Below are positions 14,538-24,700 of a stretch of DNA of 40,096 nucleotides, in pieces. A program made the position numbers and the translations under genes. The DNA is taken from the NCBI GenBank assembly GCA_020445765.1, contig JAGRFY010000105.1, positions 1 through 40,096 on the forward strand, given 5' to 3'. The number at the start of each line of letters is the position of its first letter. The stretch's first letter is position 1. The notes below the pieces were generated by a model, which saw only the letters and a list, made by a program, of their open reading frames with translations, had not been told where the DNA came from and did not search any database. The DNA comes from Rhodocyclaceae bacterium. Its GTDB lineage: Bacteria > Pseudomonadota > Gammaproteobacteria > Burkholderiales > Rhodocyclaceae.

Positions 14538-17500
14538 TCGGTGGGAAAGCGTCGATCCGGGTCGTCTTCGAGCTGGCGTGCGCGCCCGTCCCAGGTCCAG
14601 CGCGAAACATGGACCGCGTCGATGCCCTCGCGCCGCTGCAGCTGACAGATCGCCACGCCGGGAAGTTCGGAATAGCAGGCCCATTCGCGTTCGCTGGTGA
14701 TGACGAAATCCAGGTCGAACTCGCGGATCAGACCCATGCAGTGGGCGCGAGAGGCATCGTCGATGCCGGCGAAGGCCTCGTCGAGCAACACCAGGCGGGG
14801 CGCAAAGGCGTAGCTGGCCTGGCTGTAGAAGCTCGACACGGCGGCGAAGAGCGGTACCGTGAGGCCGAGCGCACGTTCGCCGCTCGAGGCCGGGCCCGAA
14901 AGCGGACGCCACTGCCCGTCCTGCCAGCGCTGGACGCGGAAGCGATGCCAGCGCCGGTAATCGAGCGCCTGGGCGAGCTGCTCGAGCAGGCTGCCGCCGA
15001 GCGCGTCGGCCTTCAGGCGTTCGGTGGCGATGCGCTGGTGCAGCATTTCGCCGACGACCTGCCGGTCTTCGGCCGACCACAGGTCGGTGCTGGTGTTGAG
15101 CAGGCGCCTGCGGGCGGCCTCCAGGCCCACTGGTGCGCCGTCGCCACCCTCGGGCAACGCCTGCCACAGGAGGCGGAACTTGACCCCGGTGGAGGTCGGA
15201 CGCTTGGCGAGTTCCCTGTTGATCGCGTCGACCTGGCGTTCAGCCGCCAGCAGCAGACGCTGGATCTCGGCGGCAATCTCGGCCTGGAGGTGGTTCTCGA
15301 GCAGGGTCCGCTCACGCGCAGTCAACAGCTCGCGTCGCTGGGCGATCTCGGCAGCGAGCCGGGTAGTCAGCTGATCCGGGCGTTCGGGACGGTTCTGGTA
15401 GATGACGCTGACCACCATGCCGTAGTCGCTGGTGTCGGCCTGGGCCTGCTGGCCGAGCGCGGTCAGCGCGCGCCCGAGCTCGCCGTAGTCGTGCGAGATC
15501 TGGCTCTGGATCCGCGTCCAGGCCTCGTCGTCATCGGACACGTTCGCCAGGGCCTGTTCGGTGCGACGGGCCAGCGTGAGCGCGGGCTCGATCGTCCAAG
15601 GCGCCCGCAGGTCGGGCAGTTCGGCCGCGGGCAGTGCGGCACAGAGCAGGCCGGTGGCGGCAAAGCCCTGCAACTGGGTGATGGCTCGCTGGCGGGTTTC
15701 GGCGCGTTCCTGCAGGGTGTCGTCGGCGTCGAGCACCTTCTGATGGTCGCGGGCCCTGGTTTCGCCGGCCTCGCGCAGGGCGCTTTCCTCGATCTTCCTG
15801 TGGTGCTCGCCGCCGCTCACCTCAGCGCGCGTCTCGCGCAGGCGCCGTTCCAGCTCCTCGACCCGGCCACCGATCGATTCGCGCAAGGTGGTGAGCCGAA
15901 CCCGGGACTCGTCGGCCCGACGGTGGCACTGGGCGAGCTGCTCGGCACGCTGGCGCGCGTCGGCTTCGGCTTCGCGGGTCCGTTCTTGCTGGCGAGCGAG
16001 CTCGGCCGCCGCCAGGCGCAGTTCCCGTACCGTCTGGAAGAGCCCGTGCTGGGCATCGCCGAAGTGAAGTAGTGCGGCGGCGACGGCTTCGAGCGCCGCG
16101 GCATCGGCGGGCAGACGCAGGTCGGCCGCGTCGGCAGCCAGCACATCGCGGCAGCCTTGCAGGGCGTCGACGGCGTTGCGCAGCTGTCGTTCGGCTTCGT
16201 CGAGTCGGCTGCGCGCAGTCTGGAACTCGCGCTCGCGGGCTGCTGCATCGGCGTGGGCGGCCCGCAGGCCGTCGTCGGACGGGGCCGTCTGCCATTCGGC
16301 GGCCGCCCGCTCCCGTCGCCGCGTTATCTCTCTCAGCGCGTCGCCGATCCGGCGTGATTGGTCGGCGATCTCGCCGAGGCGAAGAGCGATCTCGGCGATC
16401 CGCCGCTCGCGGGCGGCGGCGCGGGCCGCGTAGCCGATGTAGGCCGCCTGCGGCTTGTGCCAGCTCCCGGCGAGGGCGCCAAGGCGAAAGCGCCCGTCCG
16501 GGGCAATCCAGCCTTCGGCCTTGCCGTCATCGTGCGCCGAGCAGGCGATGCCTTCGAGCAGGCGGGTCAGCAGCGCCGCATCGACGGCCGGCGTCGTCCC
16601 GCTGGCGGAGGGGGTGAGCCAGGCCGCCAGCGAAGCGCTCTGGCGTGGCCGTTCCAGCCACTGGGTGTCGTGCACCGGCGCAGCGCCGTCGGCCCCCACC
16701 AGCCGGCCATCGGGGGTGACCCAGGCGTCGAGGAGTCCGGCCGCCTCGAGCGCGGCTTCGAGGCCGGCCCGCCGGGCCGCGTCGACGTGCTCGCGAAAAT
16801 CCACCAGCTGCCACAGCGGCGCACCGGAACGCTGCCTTCGCGCGTCGGAGCCGCGAGTATGCGGCGGCGGCGGGGCGGCGTCTTCGCCCTGGGCGAGTCG
16901 CTCGCGCTCGGCGCGCAGCGCGGCCTGCTCGTCATGCAGGGCCCGCAACGCGGCGAAGTGTCCGGCGCGCTCCTGCGCGAGCTCGTCGGCGGCGCGCTGC
17001 TGGGCCGACGACAAGGCGGCACGGGCCGGGTTGTCACCTTGCAGGTCGGCGACCCAGGCTGCCAACGCGGGCAGCGGCGCAACGTTCACCTGCAGCACCT
17101 GCAGGTTCGCGAAATGCGCCTGCCAGGTGTCGACCAAGCGGCTGCCTTCGGCTTCGACTGCGGCGTCGGCCGCGCCGCGGCGCGCGGCGGCTGCTTCGGC
17201 TTCGTCCAGTCGTTCGTCACGGGCCTGTTCGCGACTCGCGTGGGCGGCCTCGGCCTGCACCACCTCGCTGACGCGGCGCTGTACCAGGGCGAGCTGTTCG
17301 CGGCGATCGTGCGTGGCCTGGCGCAGGTCCTTGCGGGCCGCGTCGAGGGGTATATCGCCGAGGGTCGCGAGTTCGGCGACTGGCAGCGCCGCCAGAGGAT
17401 TGGCCGTCCACCGCTCGCCCGTACCGCTGGCGAGCGCCGCTTCGGCGGCCTCCCCACGTGCCGTCGCGAGAATCTCTTCGACCTGTGCCCGGCGCGTGCT

Positions 17501-18712
17501 CCGCTCCTCGAGCGCCCGCTGCTCGCGCTCTCGGCGGGCGAGCGCCACATCGTTCATGCGTGCCGCGTCGTCGAGCTCGGCCGCTCGCGATTCGGCGTCA
17601 CGTTCGGCCTGGTTCAGGCGATTCGCGTCCTTCATCGCCGGGTCGGACTGCAACTGCTCGAGCCGGGTGCGGGCGGCGAACAGGGCCGCCTCGACCACTT
17701 CGAGGCGGCCTTTCGCCTCGGTCTCGGCGCTGTGCGCGGCCTGCAGGGCGCTGCGGGCCTCGTTGAGGCTGCGGCTGGCAGAGTCATAACCGCTCTGGGC
17801 GCTGCGCAGGCCGCGAGCCTGGCGCCGCGCGTTGATCGCGGCGTAACGCTGGTAGCGCTGGGTGAACTGGCCGACGGCCTTGGCCAGGGCTTCGTAGTCC
17901 TGCAGCTCGCGGCGATACGCCTCGAGCTGGTTGAGCGCATCGGCGACGTCGGTCAGCAGCTCCGCCGACAGCGGTGGAAGCGCCTCGGTCAGCGCGTCGG
18001 AGAGCTTGCCTTCGTCGGGCTTCTTGGACAGCTGCGGCTGGCGCAACTGGACCAGGTTGTCCATCAGGGCGGCATAGCGGACGGCGCCGAGCTGGAACAG
18101 GCGCTCGTCGACCGCGCGGCGGTATGCGACGGCGGTGTCGAACACCTGGCCGCAGTCGTGCAAGGCGTCTTTCAGCCGCTCGCGGGTGAGCACGTTTCGC
18201 GCCGCGCTGGTGAGCCACAGACCCTCACCGATGCGGCGCTTTTCGAGGACGAAGTACCACGCGTCGACCTGTGAGCGCGCAGCCGCCGCGGAGAGCCCGC
18301 AGCCCAGCGTCAGATAGTCGGGCTCGCCATCGTCGGCGATGCGGCCGAACTCGATCCAGGTATAGCCGATGCGGCGGTCGAGCTTGCCGAGAAGCAGGTT
18401 CCAGGCCATCTTCTTGCCGGCGTCGCCGTCGGGCTCGACGCGCGAGGGCTTGAGCTGGGCATCGAACAGGAAGGGAAGGGTCAGCGACAGCACCTTGGAC
18501 TTGCCGGTGCCGTTGTTGCCACGCAGCAGCAGGTGACCGTCACGGAACCAGAACTCCTCGCTGTCGTAGTGGAACAGCTCGACGAGGCCGAGGCGCAGGG
18601 GTTGCCAGCGGGCCAGCAGAGGCTGGGGCAGTGCCGGGCGGGGGGCGACCTTCGTCAGATCGGATGGGGCGTCGAGGAGGGAATCTTGCGCGTCCATGGG
18701 GAAGGGACTCAA
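14534..18712 (-). CDS. jetC: Wadjet type II SMC-like ATPase JetC (TIGR02680-like)
   Basis: A 1392-residue SMC-family ATPase, motor of the Wadjet complex, which extrudes DNA loops and recognises small closed circles. Walker A is GNNGTGKS (residues 65-72). The middle thousand residues are Ala/Glu/Arg-rich coiled coil. The C-terminal head has the signature SSGERALGLT and Walker B LVLLDEAFAGID. The first possible start is a TTG at 18712, whose TTGA overlaps the jetB stop. An ATG at 18697, five codons later, is an alternative and has no better ribosome site. The gene is intact; both flanking Wadjet genes overlap it. Confidence 0.92.
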   Translation of the reverse strand: MSPFPMDAQDSLLDAPSDLTKVAPRPALPQPLLARWQPLRLGLVELFHYDSEEFWFRDGHLLLRGNNGTGKSKVLSLTLPFLFDAQLKPSRVEPDGDAGKKMAWNLLLGKLDRRIGYTWIEFGRIADDGEPDYLTLGCGLSAAAARSQVDAWYFVLEKRRIGEGLWLTSAARNVLTRERLKDALHDCGQVFDTAVAYRRAVDERLFQLGAVRYAALMDNLVQLRQPQLSKKPDEGKLSDALTEALPPLSAELLTDVADALNQLEAYRRELQDYEALAKAVGQFTQRYQRYAAINARRQARGLRSAQSGYDSASRSLNEARSALQAAHSAETEAKGRLEVVEAALFAARTRLEQLQSDPAMKDANRLNQAERDAESRAAELDDAARMNDVALARREREQRALEERSTRRAQVEEILATARGEAAEAALASGTGERWTANPLAALPVAELATLGDIPLDAARKDLRQATHDRREQLALVQRRVSEVVQAEAAHASREQARDERLDEAEAAAARRGAADAAVEAEGSRLVDTWQAHFANLQVLQVNVAPLPALAAWVADLQGDNPARAALSSAQQRAADELAQERAGHFAALRALHDEQAALRAERERLAQGEDAAPPPPHTRGSDARRQRSGAPLWQLVDFREHVDAARRAGLEAALEAAGLLDAWVTPDGRLVGADGAAPVHDTQWLERPRQSASLAAWLTPSASGTTPAVDAALLTRLLEGIACSAHDDGKAEGWIAPDGRFRLGALAGSWHKPQAAYIGYAARAAARERRIAEIALRLGEIADQSRRIGDALREITRRRERAAAEWQTAPSDDGLRAAHADAAAREREFQTARSRLDEAERQLRNAVDALQGCRDVLAADAADLRLPADAAALEAVAAALLHFGDAQHGLFQTVRELRLAAAELARQQERTREAEADARQRAEQLAQCHRRADESRVRLTTLRESIGGRVEELERRLRETRAEVSGGEHHRKIEESALREAGETRARDHQKVLDADDTLQERAETRQRAITQLQGFAATGLLCAALPAAELPDLRAPWTIEPALTLARRTEQALANVSDDDEAWTRIQSQISHDYGELGRALTALGQQAQADTSDYGMVVSVIYQNRPERPDQLTTRLAAEIAQRRELLTARERTLLENHLQAEIAAEIQRLLLAAERQVDAINRELAKRPTSTGVKFRLLWQALPEGGDGAPVGLEAARRRLLNTSTDLWSAEDRQVVGEMLHQRIATERLKADALGGSLLEQLAQALDYRRWHRFRVQRWQDGQWRPLSGPASSGERALGLTVPLFAAVSSFYSQASYAFAPRLVLLDEAFAGIDDASRAHCMGLIREFDLDFVITSEREWACYSELPGVAICQLQRREGIDAVHVSRWTWDGRARQLEDDPDRRFPTE

Positions 18713-19947
18713 TCGAATAGCGTGCCGGTCGCCTTGGGAGCTGCAGGCATGAGCTCGGCCTCGCCGACTGAAAAACGCGCCAGCGCCGGCAAGGCTCGGA
18801 CGTCGGCGCCGTCGCGTGCGAGGAGTTGCAGCCGCTGCAGGCGGTCGAGCGCGGTCACAGCCAATTCGTGTTCCGAGCCGGCCTCACGCGCAGACTTGCG
18901 CCAGTACTTGCCGAAGCGCTGGCGTGCGCCAGCGATGAATTCGGCGACTTCGTCGGTGTTCGTGCGCTTGTTCGAGCGCGTGCTCAGGAATTCGGCAACG
19001 AGCAGGGTGACATGCGCCTCGGTGCCTTCGGCCGGCATCGCCACGTCGGTCAGCTCACCGTCCTCGTCGGCCAGCGCCAGACCCTCGGCGCGTTGTTCGG
19101 CGACCAGCCCGGTAGCGTCGCAGAGCCGGCTGGCCATCGTGCCGCGCTGATTCGTGAAGTAGGCGCGCTGGTCCTCGTCGAGGCGGTCGAGATAAATCAC
19201 CGGGTCGTCGAGCAGGCGGCGCGCCAGATGGTGGCGCAGTGCCGTGCGCCGGCCCTCGTCGCTGTCCGGCACCGGCTCTGCCACCAGCGCGGCGAGCCGC
19301 GCCTCGAGCGTGGCCGGAGCTTCGTCCGCAGGCCACGTGGATGGGCCCCGCGATGCGGCCAGCATTGCGGCAAGGACCCGCCGCTGCACGTCGTAGAGCG
19401 CGTCATGGAGGCTGTCCGAGCCTTCGGCGCCGCCGCGGACGAAGCCCTCCTCGTCGCCGGCTACGCGATGCAGGACGCCGACTTCGAGCAGTGTGCGGCA
19501 CACCGCGACCAGTTCCCTGCGCTCGTGTTGAGCCTGGAGCGTGAAGCCGAAGCCGAGGGCGGCCAGCGCCGGATCCGCGGCGAGGGCGAGCAGCCGGTCG
19601 CCGAGCACACGCAGAGTGATCTGCGGGTCGGCACGCTCCAGCACAGCGCAGGCCAGACACAGCAGCACGTAGCGCCGGCGCTCGTAGCCGGGCAGTCCGC
19701 GGGTGGCGTCGTTCACGTCGGCCGGGCGCTTGTACAGGCGCGCCGCATCGCGATCGACATGCAAGGGCCAGCCGGTCTCGCGGGCGAACCATTCGCGCAG
19801 GCCGTCCGCGTGGCGGCGCGTGGCGGCGAACTCCGGGTGCGCCGGCGTCATCAGCGGCGACATCAGCAGGGCGCGCAGCGCTGCGCGGAATTCCTCGCGT
19901 TGATGGAGAGCCTGCTGGTGGCCGATCGCGGTGCTGTCGGTCGTCAT
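18709..19947 (-). CDS. jetB: Wadjet type II subunit JetB (DUF2398/TIGR02678-like)
   Basis: A 412-residue protein matching the TIGR02678 (DUF2398) family, the KITE-like winged-helix subunit that bridges the kleisin and the SMC heads. Typical stretches are EEFRAALRALLMSPLMTPAH, the segment with RPADVNDATRGLPGYERRRY, and DRLDEDQRAYFTNQRGTMAS. ATG 19947 overlaps the jetA stop by 4 bp. A longer opening upstream (to 20190) is Arg-rich shadow sequence inside jetA and is rejected. Family assignment rests on order, size and recognised motifs. Confidence 0.88.
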   Translation of the reverse strand: MTTDSTAIGHQQALHQREEFRAALRALLMSPLMTPAHPEFAATRRHADGLREWFARETGWPLHVDRDAARLYKRPADVNDATRGLPGYERRRYVLLCLACAVLERADPQITLRVLGDRLLALAADPALAALGFGFTLQAQHERRELVAVCRTLLEVGVLHRVAGDEEGFVRGGAEGSDSLHDALYDVQRRVLAAMLAASRGPSTWPADEAPATLEARLAALVAEPVPDSDEGRRTALRHHLARRLLDDPVIYLDRLDEDQRAYFTNQRGTMASRLCDATGLVAEQRAEGLALADEDGELTDVAMPAEGTEAHVTLLVAEFLSTRSNKRTNTDEVAEFIAGARQRFGKYWRKSAREAGSEHELAVTALDRLQRLQLLARDGADVRALPALARFSVGEAELMPAAPKATGTLFD

Positions 19948-21464
19948 CCGTGCGCTTGCGTGTCGGTGATCGTGATGCGGTGGTCGCGGCCGGCAAAGAC
20001 GCCGGCGTCGGTAGCGACCTCGGCTCGGGTGTGTGCTTCCAGCGGCTCGAGGCGAATGCGCAGCAGCCCGTCGCCGGTCTGGCGTTCGACCACGTCTTGT
20101 GGCGAGGATTGCGCGGTCAACGCCTCGCCGAGCAACGACAGGAACAACGCGAACGCGTGCCGATCGAGGTGGCCGATCTCCGAAAGGCACGTCGTTCGAC
20201 CGGTCGCCAGGCGTGCACGCGCGGCTTCGACCTGCAGGTGTTCTTCCTTCAACTGGCGAGCGAGCAGGGCGCGCTCCTCGCTGCGCTCGCGCACCCTGGG
20301 CAGCGGGCCGCGCGGAGCAGCCTCACCGTACTCGCGCAGGCGCGGATGGATGGACAGCGGCGGCGCCTCGGCCCAAGGCGTAGTGGCCGGCAATTCAGTC
20401 CCGGCGCCCGGGTTCAGCGAAAAATGGCGGGCCGGGTTGAGCGCGAAGGCGGCACGCCCGAGGCGCTGGGCGTCGTCGTCACTTTCGCAACTCGCGAACC
20501 AGCCGGCGAGCACGCGGAAATCGGCAGAGCGATCGCTGCGCCCGCTGCGTCGTTCGTTGAGCGTCGCCACCGCCGCCAGCAACTGGGGAATTGCGGCCCG
20601 AGCCTTCGACCGCAGCACCTCGGCCTGCGGGGGTTCATGGTGGCTACTGACAAACCATCCGCGCAGCCCTTCCCAGCGCTCGCGCCATGCCCGCAGGCGC
20701 TGGGCGAGCGCGTCGGCCTGCGCCTGCTGGTCGTCGGGTGCCGCATCACGCGCCTCGCGCTGGGCGCTCGCCGACAGCAAGGGCTCGATACGCGGATGCA
20801 GCGCGGTGATGTGTTGCGCGATTCCACCGGAGCGTCCGACGAGGTCGCCTATGAATCGCTCGAGGTAGTCGATCAGGCGCCGCTTGTAGCTCAGCACCGC
20901 GGCGGCGTCGGCCTGCTGCAGCTCGATGCTGCGGGCCATGCCGGCCATGAAGGCCTGGGCGTTGTCGGCGAGGCTCTCGAATACGCGCACCAAGTCGCGC
21001 ATGGTCTCGTGCACCTTTGCCGCGTCCGGTGCGGGCGCATCGGCCAGCGCGAGCAGCGTCTTGAGACGGCTGGCGATGTCTTCGAGCGCGACCGTCTGCA
21101 ATTCGGCCCGCCGGCCGAGCGCGTCGGCGAAGGCAGCGAGGGCCGTCTCGACGGCTTCGCCGCCATGGGACAGGCGATAGAGGAACCGGGCGCGGTAGAA
21201 GTCGCTGATGCTGGCGACGCGCGCGGTATCCGGCTGCGCGTCGAGGTTGCCCCACTCGGCGAGCTGGGCGAGCGCGGCCTGGACCTCCTCGAGCTTCGGT
21301 ACGGCATCGCCCCAGCGGCCTTCGGCGAGCACCTCGTCGGGACGCATGTGGAGCCTGAACTGGCGCTTTGCGGCGGCGAAACTCGCCATGATGCTGCGGT
21401 AGATGCCGGCCTTGTCCGCGCTGACGTGTCGGAACAGATCGGCCCACTTGTCCGTAACCGGCAT
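19944..21464 (-). CDS. jetA: Wadjet type II subunit JetA (DUF2397/TIGR02677-like kleisin)
   Basis: A 506-residue first subunit of the operon, matching TIGR02677 (DUF2397), the kleisin-like partner of the SMC ATPase. Recognisable parts are the start VTDKWADLFRHVSADKAGIY, RSIMASFAAAKRQFRLHMRP, and the C-terminal HLDRHAFALFLSLLGEAL. ATG 21464 is chosen because the family begins here; the upstream extension to 21758 has no homologous content and overlaps the divergent ATPase gene. The stop overlaps jetB by 4 bp. The 263-bp gap to the divergent gene at 21728 must hold the operon promoter. Confidence 0.88.
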   Translation of the reverse strand: MPVTDKWADLFRHVSADKAGIYRSIMASFAAAKRQFRLHMRPDEVLAEGRWGDAVPKLEEVQAALAQLAEWGNLDAQPDTARVASISDFYRARFLYRLSHGGEAVETALAAFADALGRRAELQTVALEDIASRLKTLLALADAPAPDAAKVHETMRDLVRVFESLADNAQAFMAGMARSIELQQADAAAVLSYKRRLIDYLERFIGDLVGRSGGIAQHITALHPRIEPLLSASAQREARDAAPDDQQAQADALAQRLRAWRERWEGLRGWFVSSHHEPPQAEVLRSKARAAIPQLLAAVATLNERRSGRSDRSADFRVLAGWFASCESDDDAQRLGRAAFALNPARHFSLNPGAGTELPATTPWAEAPPLSIHPRLREYGEAAPRGPLPRVRERSEERALLARQLKEEHLQVEAARARLATGRTTCLSEIGHLDRHAFALFLSLLGEALTAQSSPQDVVERQTGDGLLRIRLEPLEAHTRAEVATDAGVFAGRDHRITITDTQAHG

Positions 21465-21727
21465 GGGTTGGATTTGGGGAGTTCTCTTCGCCCGATGTTG
21501 GCAACAATGCGAGCGCTTGTCGAGTCGCTGCGTCTGCGCTGCCGGATCGAGGTCCGGGAGCTGTCGGCGATCCGATCCGATGGTGCCCCGATGGGCGGTG
21601 TGAGAAGCGGCCGGGACCCCGCCGGCCTGGCCGACGAGCGAAGCGGCGAGTGGCCGGGGCATGGCTTGTGCTACCTTCGTCGGGCGCGTCGAAGCCCACC
21701 CCATCTCCGATCTCCGCGAGCCGCTCC

Positions 21728-24700
21728 ATGCATGACCAAACCGCCACCGCCGATCCATTCCTGATCGACTCCGACCGCCTGCAGCAACTCGCCGACGAGG
21801 CGGTCGTCGGAGACGGCCTGGATGACTTCAAGGACAAGCGCGTCACCGACGTCGGGTGCGCGGGCAACAGGCTGTTCGCCGAGGTCGAGGATGCATCGAG
21901 CGGCCAACTGCTGTCGCTGTCGATCGGCCTGAACGACGTGGATATCCCGGTGGTTGACTGTCCATGCGAGGATGCGTCGGGCCTGTGCCGCCATGCCGTA
22001 GCCGCGCTGTACGCCTACGCGGCCGGTCGCGAAGGCGAGGTGGGCCTGCGCGGCGCCGAGGAGAGCGCCATCGCCGAGCGCCGTGAACGCGGACGCACCG
22101 AGGTCAAGGTGAGCAAGCTCGACGGCGAGCCCTGGTTCGGCACCTGGCGGGCGCGGACGATCAGCAAGGCGACCCACTATCCACGCGACTACACGGTGCA
22201 CGTGCGCTCGCTCACGCGTCGCGCGAACTACTGCAACTGCCCGGATTTCGCGGTCAACCAGCTCGGCACCTGCAAGCACGTCGAGGCGGTGCTGCACCGC
22301 ATTGCCCAGCGCCGGGATTTCGAGCGGCTCAAGACGCGGTCCGCGCCGGTGCCGTACATCTACCTCGACTGGGAGCTCGACGACGGGCCGTGGATCCGCG
22401 TGCACCGCGGTGGCGCGGTGCCGCAGGAACTCCACCTGGAGCTCGAGCAGGCCTTCGACGCCGCCGGCCGCTTTCGCGGGCGCCTGCCGGATGACTTCTT
22501 CCGTCTCGCCGATCGGCTCGACGGGCGGGGCGACGTCCACGTCGGCGCCGACGCGGTCGCACACGCCCGTTTCCTGGCCGCCGCGGACGGCCACCGTGCC
22601 CGCGCCGCCGAGATCCGCAAGCACATCGGCGCAGCGGGCGGCCAGTTGCCCGGCGTGCAGGCGCGGCTCTATCCGTACCAGATGGAAGGCGCGGCCTTTC
22701 TGGCCGGCAACGGGCGCGCGCTGCTAGCCGACGACATGGGGCTCGGCAAGACGCTGCAGGCGATTTCGGCCGCGGTCTGGCTGCATCGTCACGCCGGCGC
22801 AGAGCGCGTGTTGATCGTCTGCCCGGCCTCGCTCAAGGGGCAATGGGCACGCGAAATCGAGCGCTTCACCGGGATCGAGGCCCAGGTCGTGCAGGGCCCC
22901 GCGCAGGCACGCCATCCGCAGTATCGGCGTGGCAGCGGCTTCACCATCGTCAATTACGAACTGGTGCTGCGCGACCTGGAAGTGATCAACGCCGTGCTCG
23001 TCCCCGATCTGCTGATCCTCGACGAGGCGCAACGCATCAAGAACTGGCGCACCAAGCTCGCCGCTGCAGTCAAGCACGTCGCTTCGCGCTACGCCTTCGT
23101 GCTCTCCGGCACTCCGCTCGAGAACCGCCTCGAAGACCTGTACAGCCTGATGCAGGTCGTCGATCAGCGTGCCCTTGGACCACTGTGGCGCTACCTGGCC
23201 GATTTCCACATCACCGACGAGCGCGGCAAGGTGCTGGGCTACCGGAACCTGTCGGAGCTGCGCCGGCGGCTGGCGCCGCTGATGCTGAGGCGCGATCGCC
23301 GGCTGGTGCGCGATCAGTTGCCCGAGCGCATCGAGCAGCGCCTGGACGTGCCGATGACGGCGGCGCAGCGCGATCTGCACGACGCCGCGCTGGCTGGCGC
23401 GAGTCGTATCGCCCAGATCGCGCGCCGCCGCCTGCTGACGCCCGGCGAGCAGAACAGGCTGATGGCGGCATTGCAGCAGGCGCGCATGGCCTGCGATGCG
23501 GTCGGGCTGGTCGACAAGGATTGGGACGGGGACGACTCGCCCAAGCTCGACGAGCTCGCGACGCTGCTCGACGAGCTGTGCCTGCAGGGCGGGCTGAAGG
23601 CGGTCGTGTTCTCGCAGTGGCAGCGCATGACCGAGCTCGCCGAACGGCGCCTGCGCGCCATCGGGCTCGGCTGCGTGCGCCTGCATGGCGGTGTGCCGAG
23701 TGCGCGGCGCGGCGAGTTGATCGACCGCTTCCGCGACGACGATTCGGTGCAGGTGTTCATCTCGACCGATGCCGGCGGCTCGGGCCTGAACCTGCAGAAT
23801 GCGTCGGTGATGGTGAACCTCGACGTGCCATGGAATCCGGCCGTGCTGGAGCAGCGCATCGCGCGCGTCCATCGCCTCGGCCAGAAGACGCGCGTGCAGA
23901 GCGTGTTGATGGTCGCCGCCGACAGCTACGAGCAGCGCGTGCTGGCGCTGGTCGGCAACAAGCGCGAGCTCTTCGACAATGTCATCGATCCGGACGCGCA
24001 AGGCGACGTCGTCGGCGTGTCGCGCAAACTTCTCGAGACCCTGATCGATGATCTGGCGACGGTCCCGGCCGTGGGACGAGCCGGGGATGCGGACGAGGCC
24101 GGCGCACCTCCGCCGGAGGCCGCTGCCGCCGACGAGATGGCCGCGGACCTCGAGCTTGGCGCCGAGATCCCCGCCGAGTCGCCGGATGATGTTGGTCCGT
24201 CGATCGAGCGACAACTGCAGCGTACGCTCGAACACATTCAGGAGATATTCGGGCCGCGGATCGAACGGGTGCTCGGTTCGGGCGGCGGCGTGCTGGTCGT
24301 GCTCGACCGGGTCGACGCCGCCGCGGACGAGGCCGCGCAAGCCCTGTCCGGCGAGTTTCCAGTCGCCGTCATCGATCCGCGCACGCTCGCCAGCCTGCAG
24401 CGACTGGGCGCTGCCTCGCCGCTGGGCGAGGCCCGCATCCTGCTCGAGGCGCGCGCCGAGCCTGCCGAACCGCCTGGCGCACGCCTCGCCGCGCAGGCGC
24501 GCGAGAAGCTGCGCGCCGCGGGCCTGCTGCTCGATCAGGCCTGCGCCGGCCCGGCGATGGAACTCCTGGTCTCAGCGCTGCTCGCGGCCGCAGCCGGCCG
24601 CGCCGGTCTGGCGGTGGCGCCCGAGCCGGCCGATGCGGCCGTCTGGCTGTACGGCGAGGCCGTGCCGCGCGGCATTCTGGACGCGCAGCAGGCCGCGCTC

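Noticed and set aside
14609-20868. Several 450-680-codon plus-strand frames opposite the Wadjet genes
   Set aside because: Antisense shadows caused by high GC at third codon positions; the minus strand encodes complete recognised families.
22724-24340. 538-codon minus-strand frame opposite the SNF2 gene
   Set aside because: Antisense shadow of a gene with full helicase motifs.
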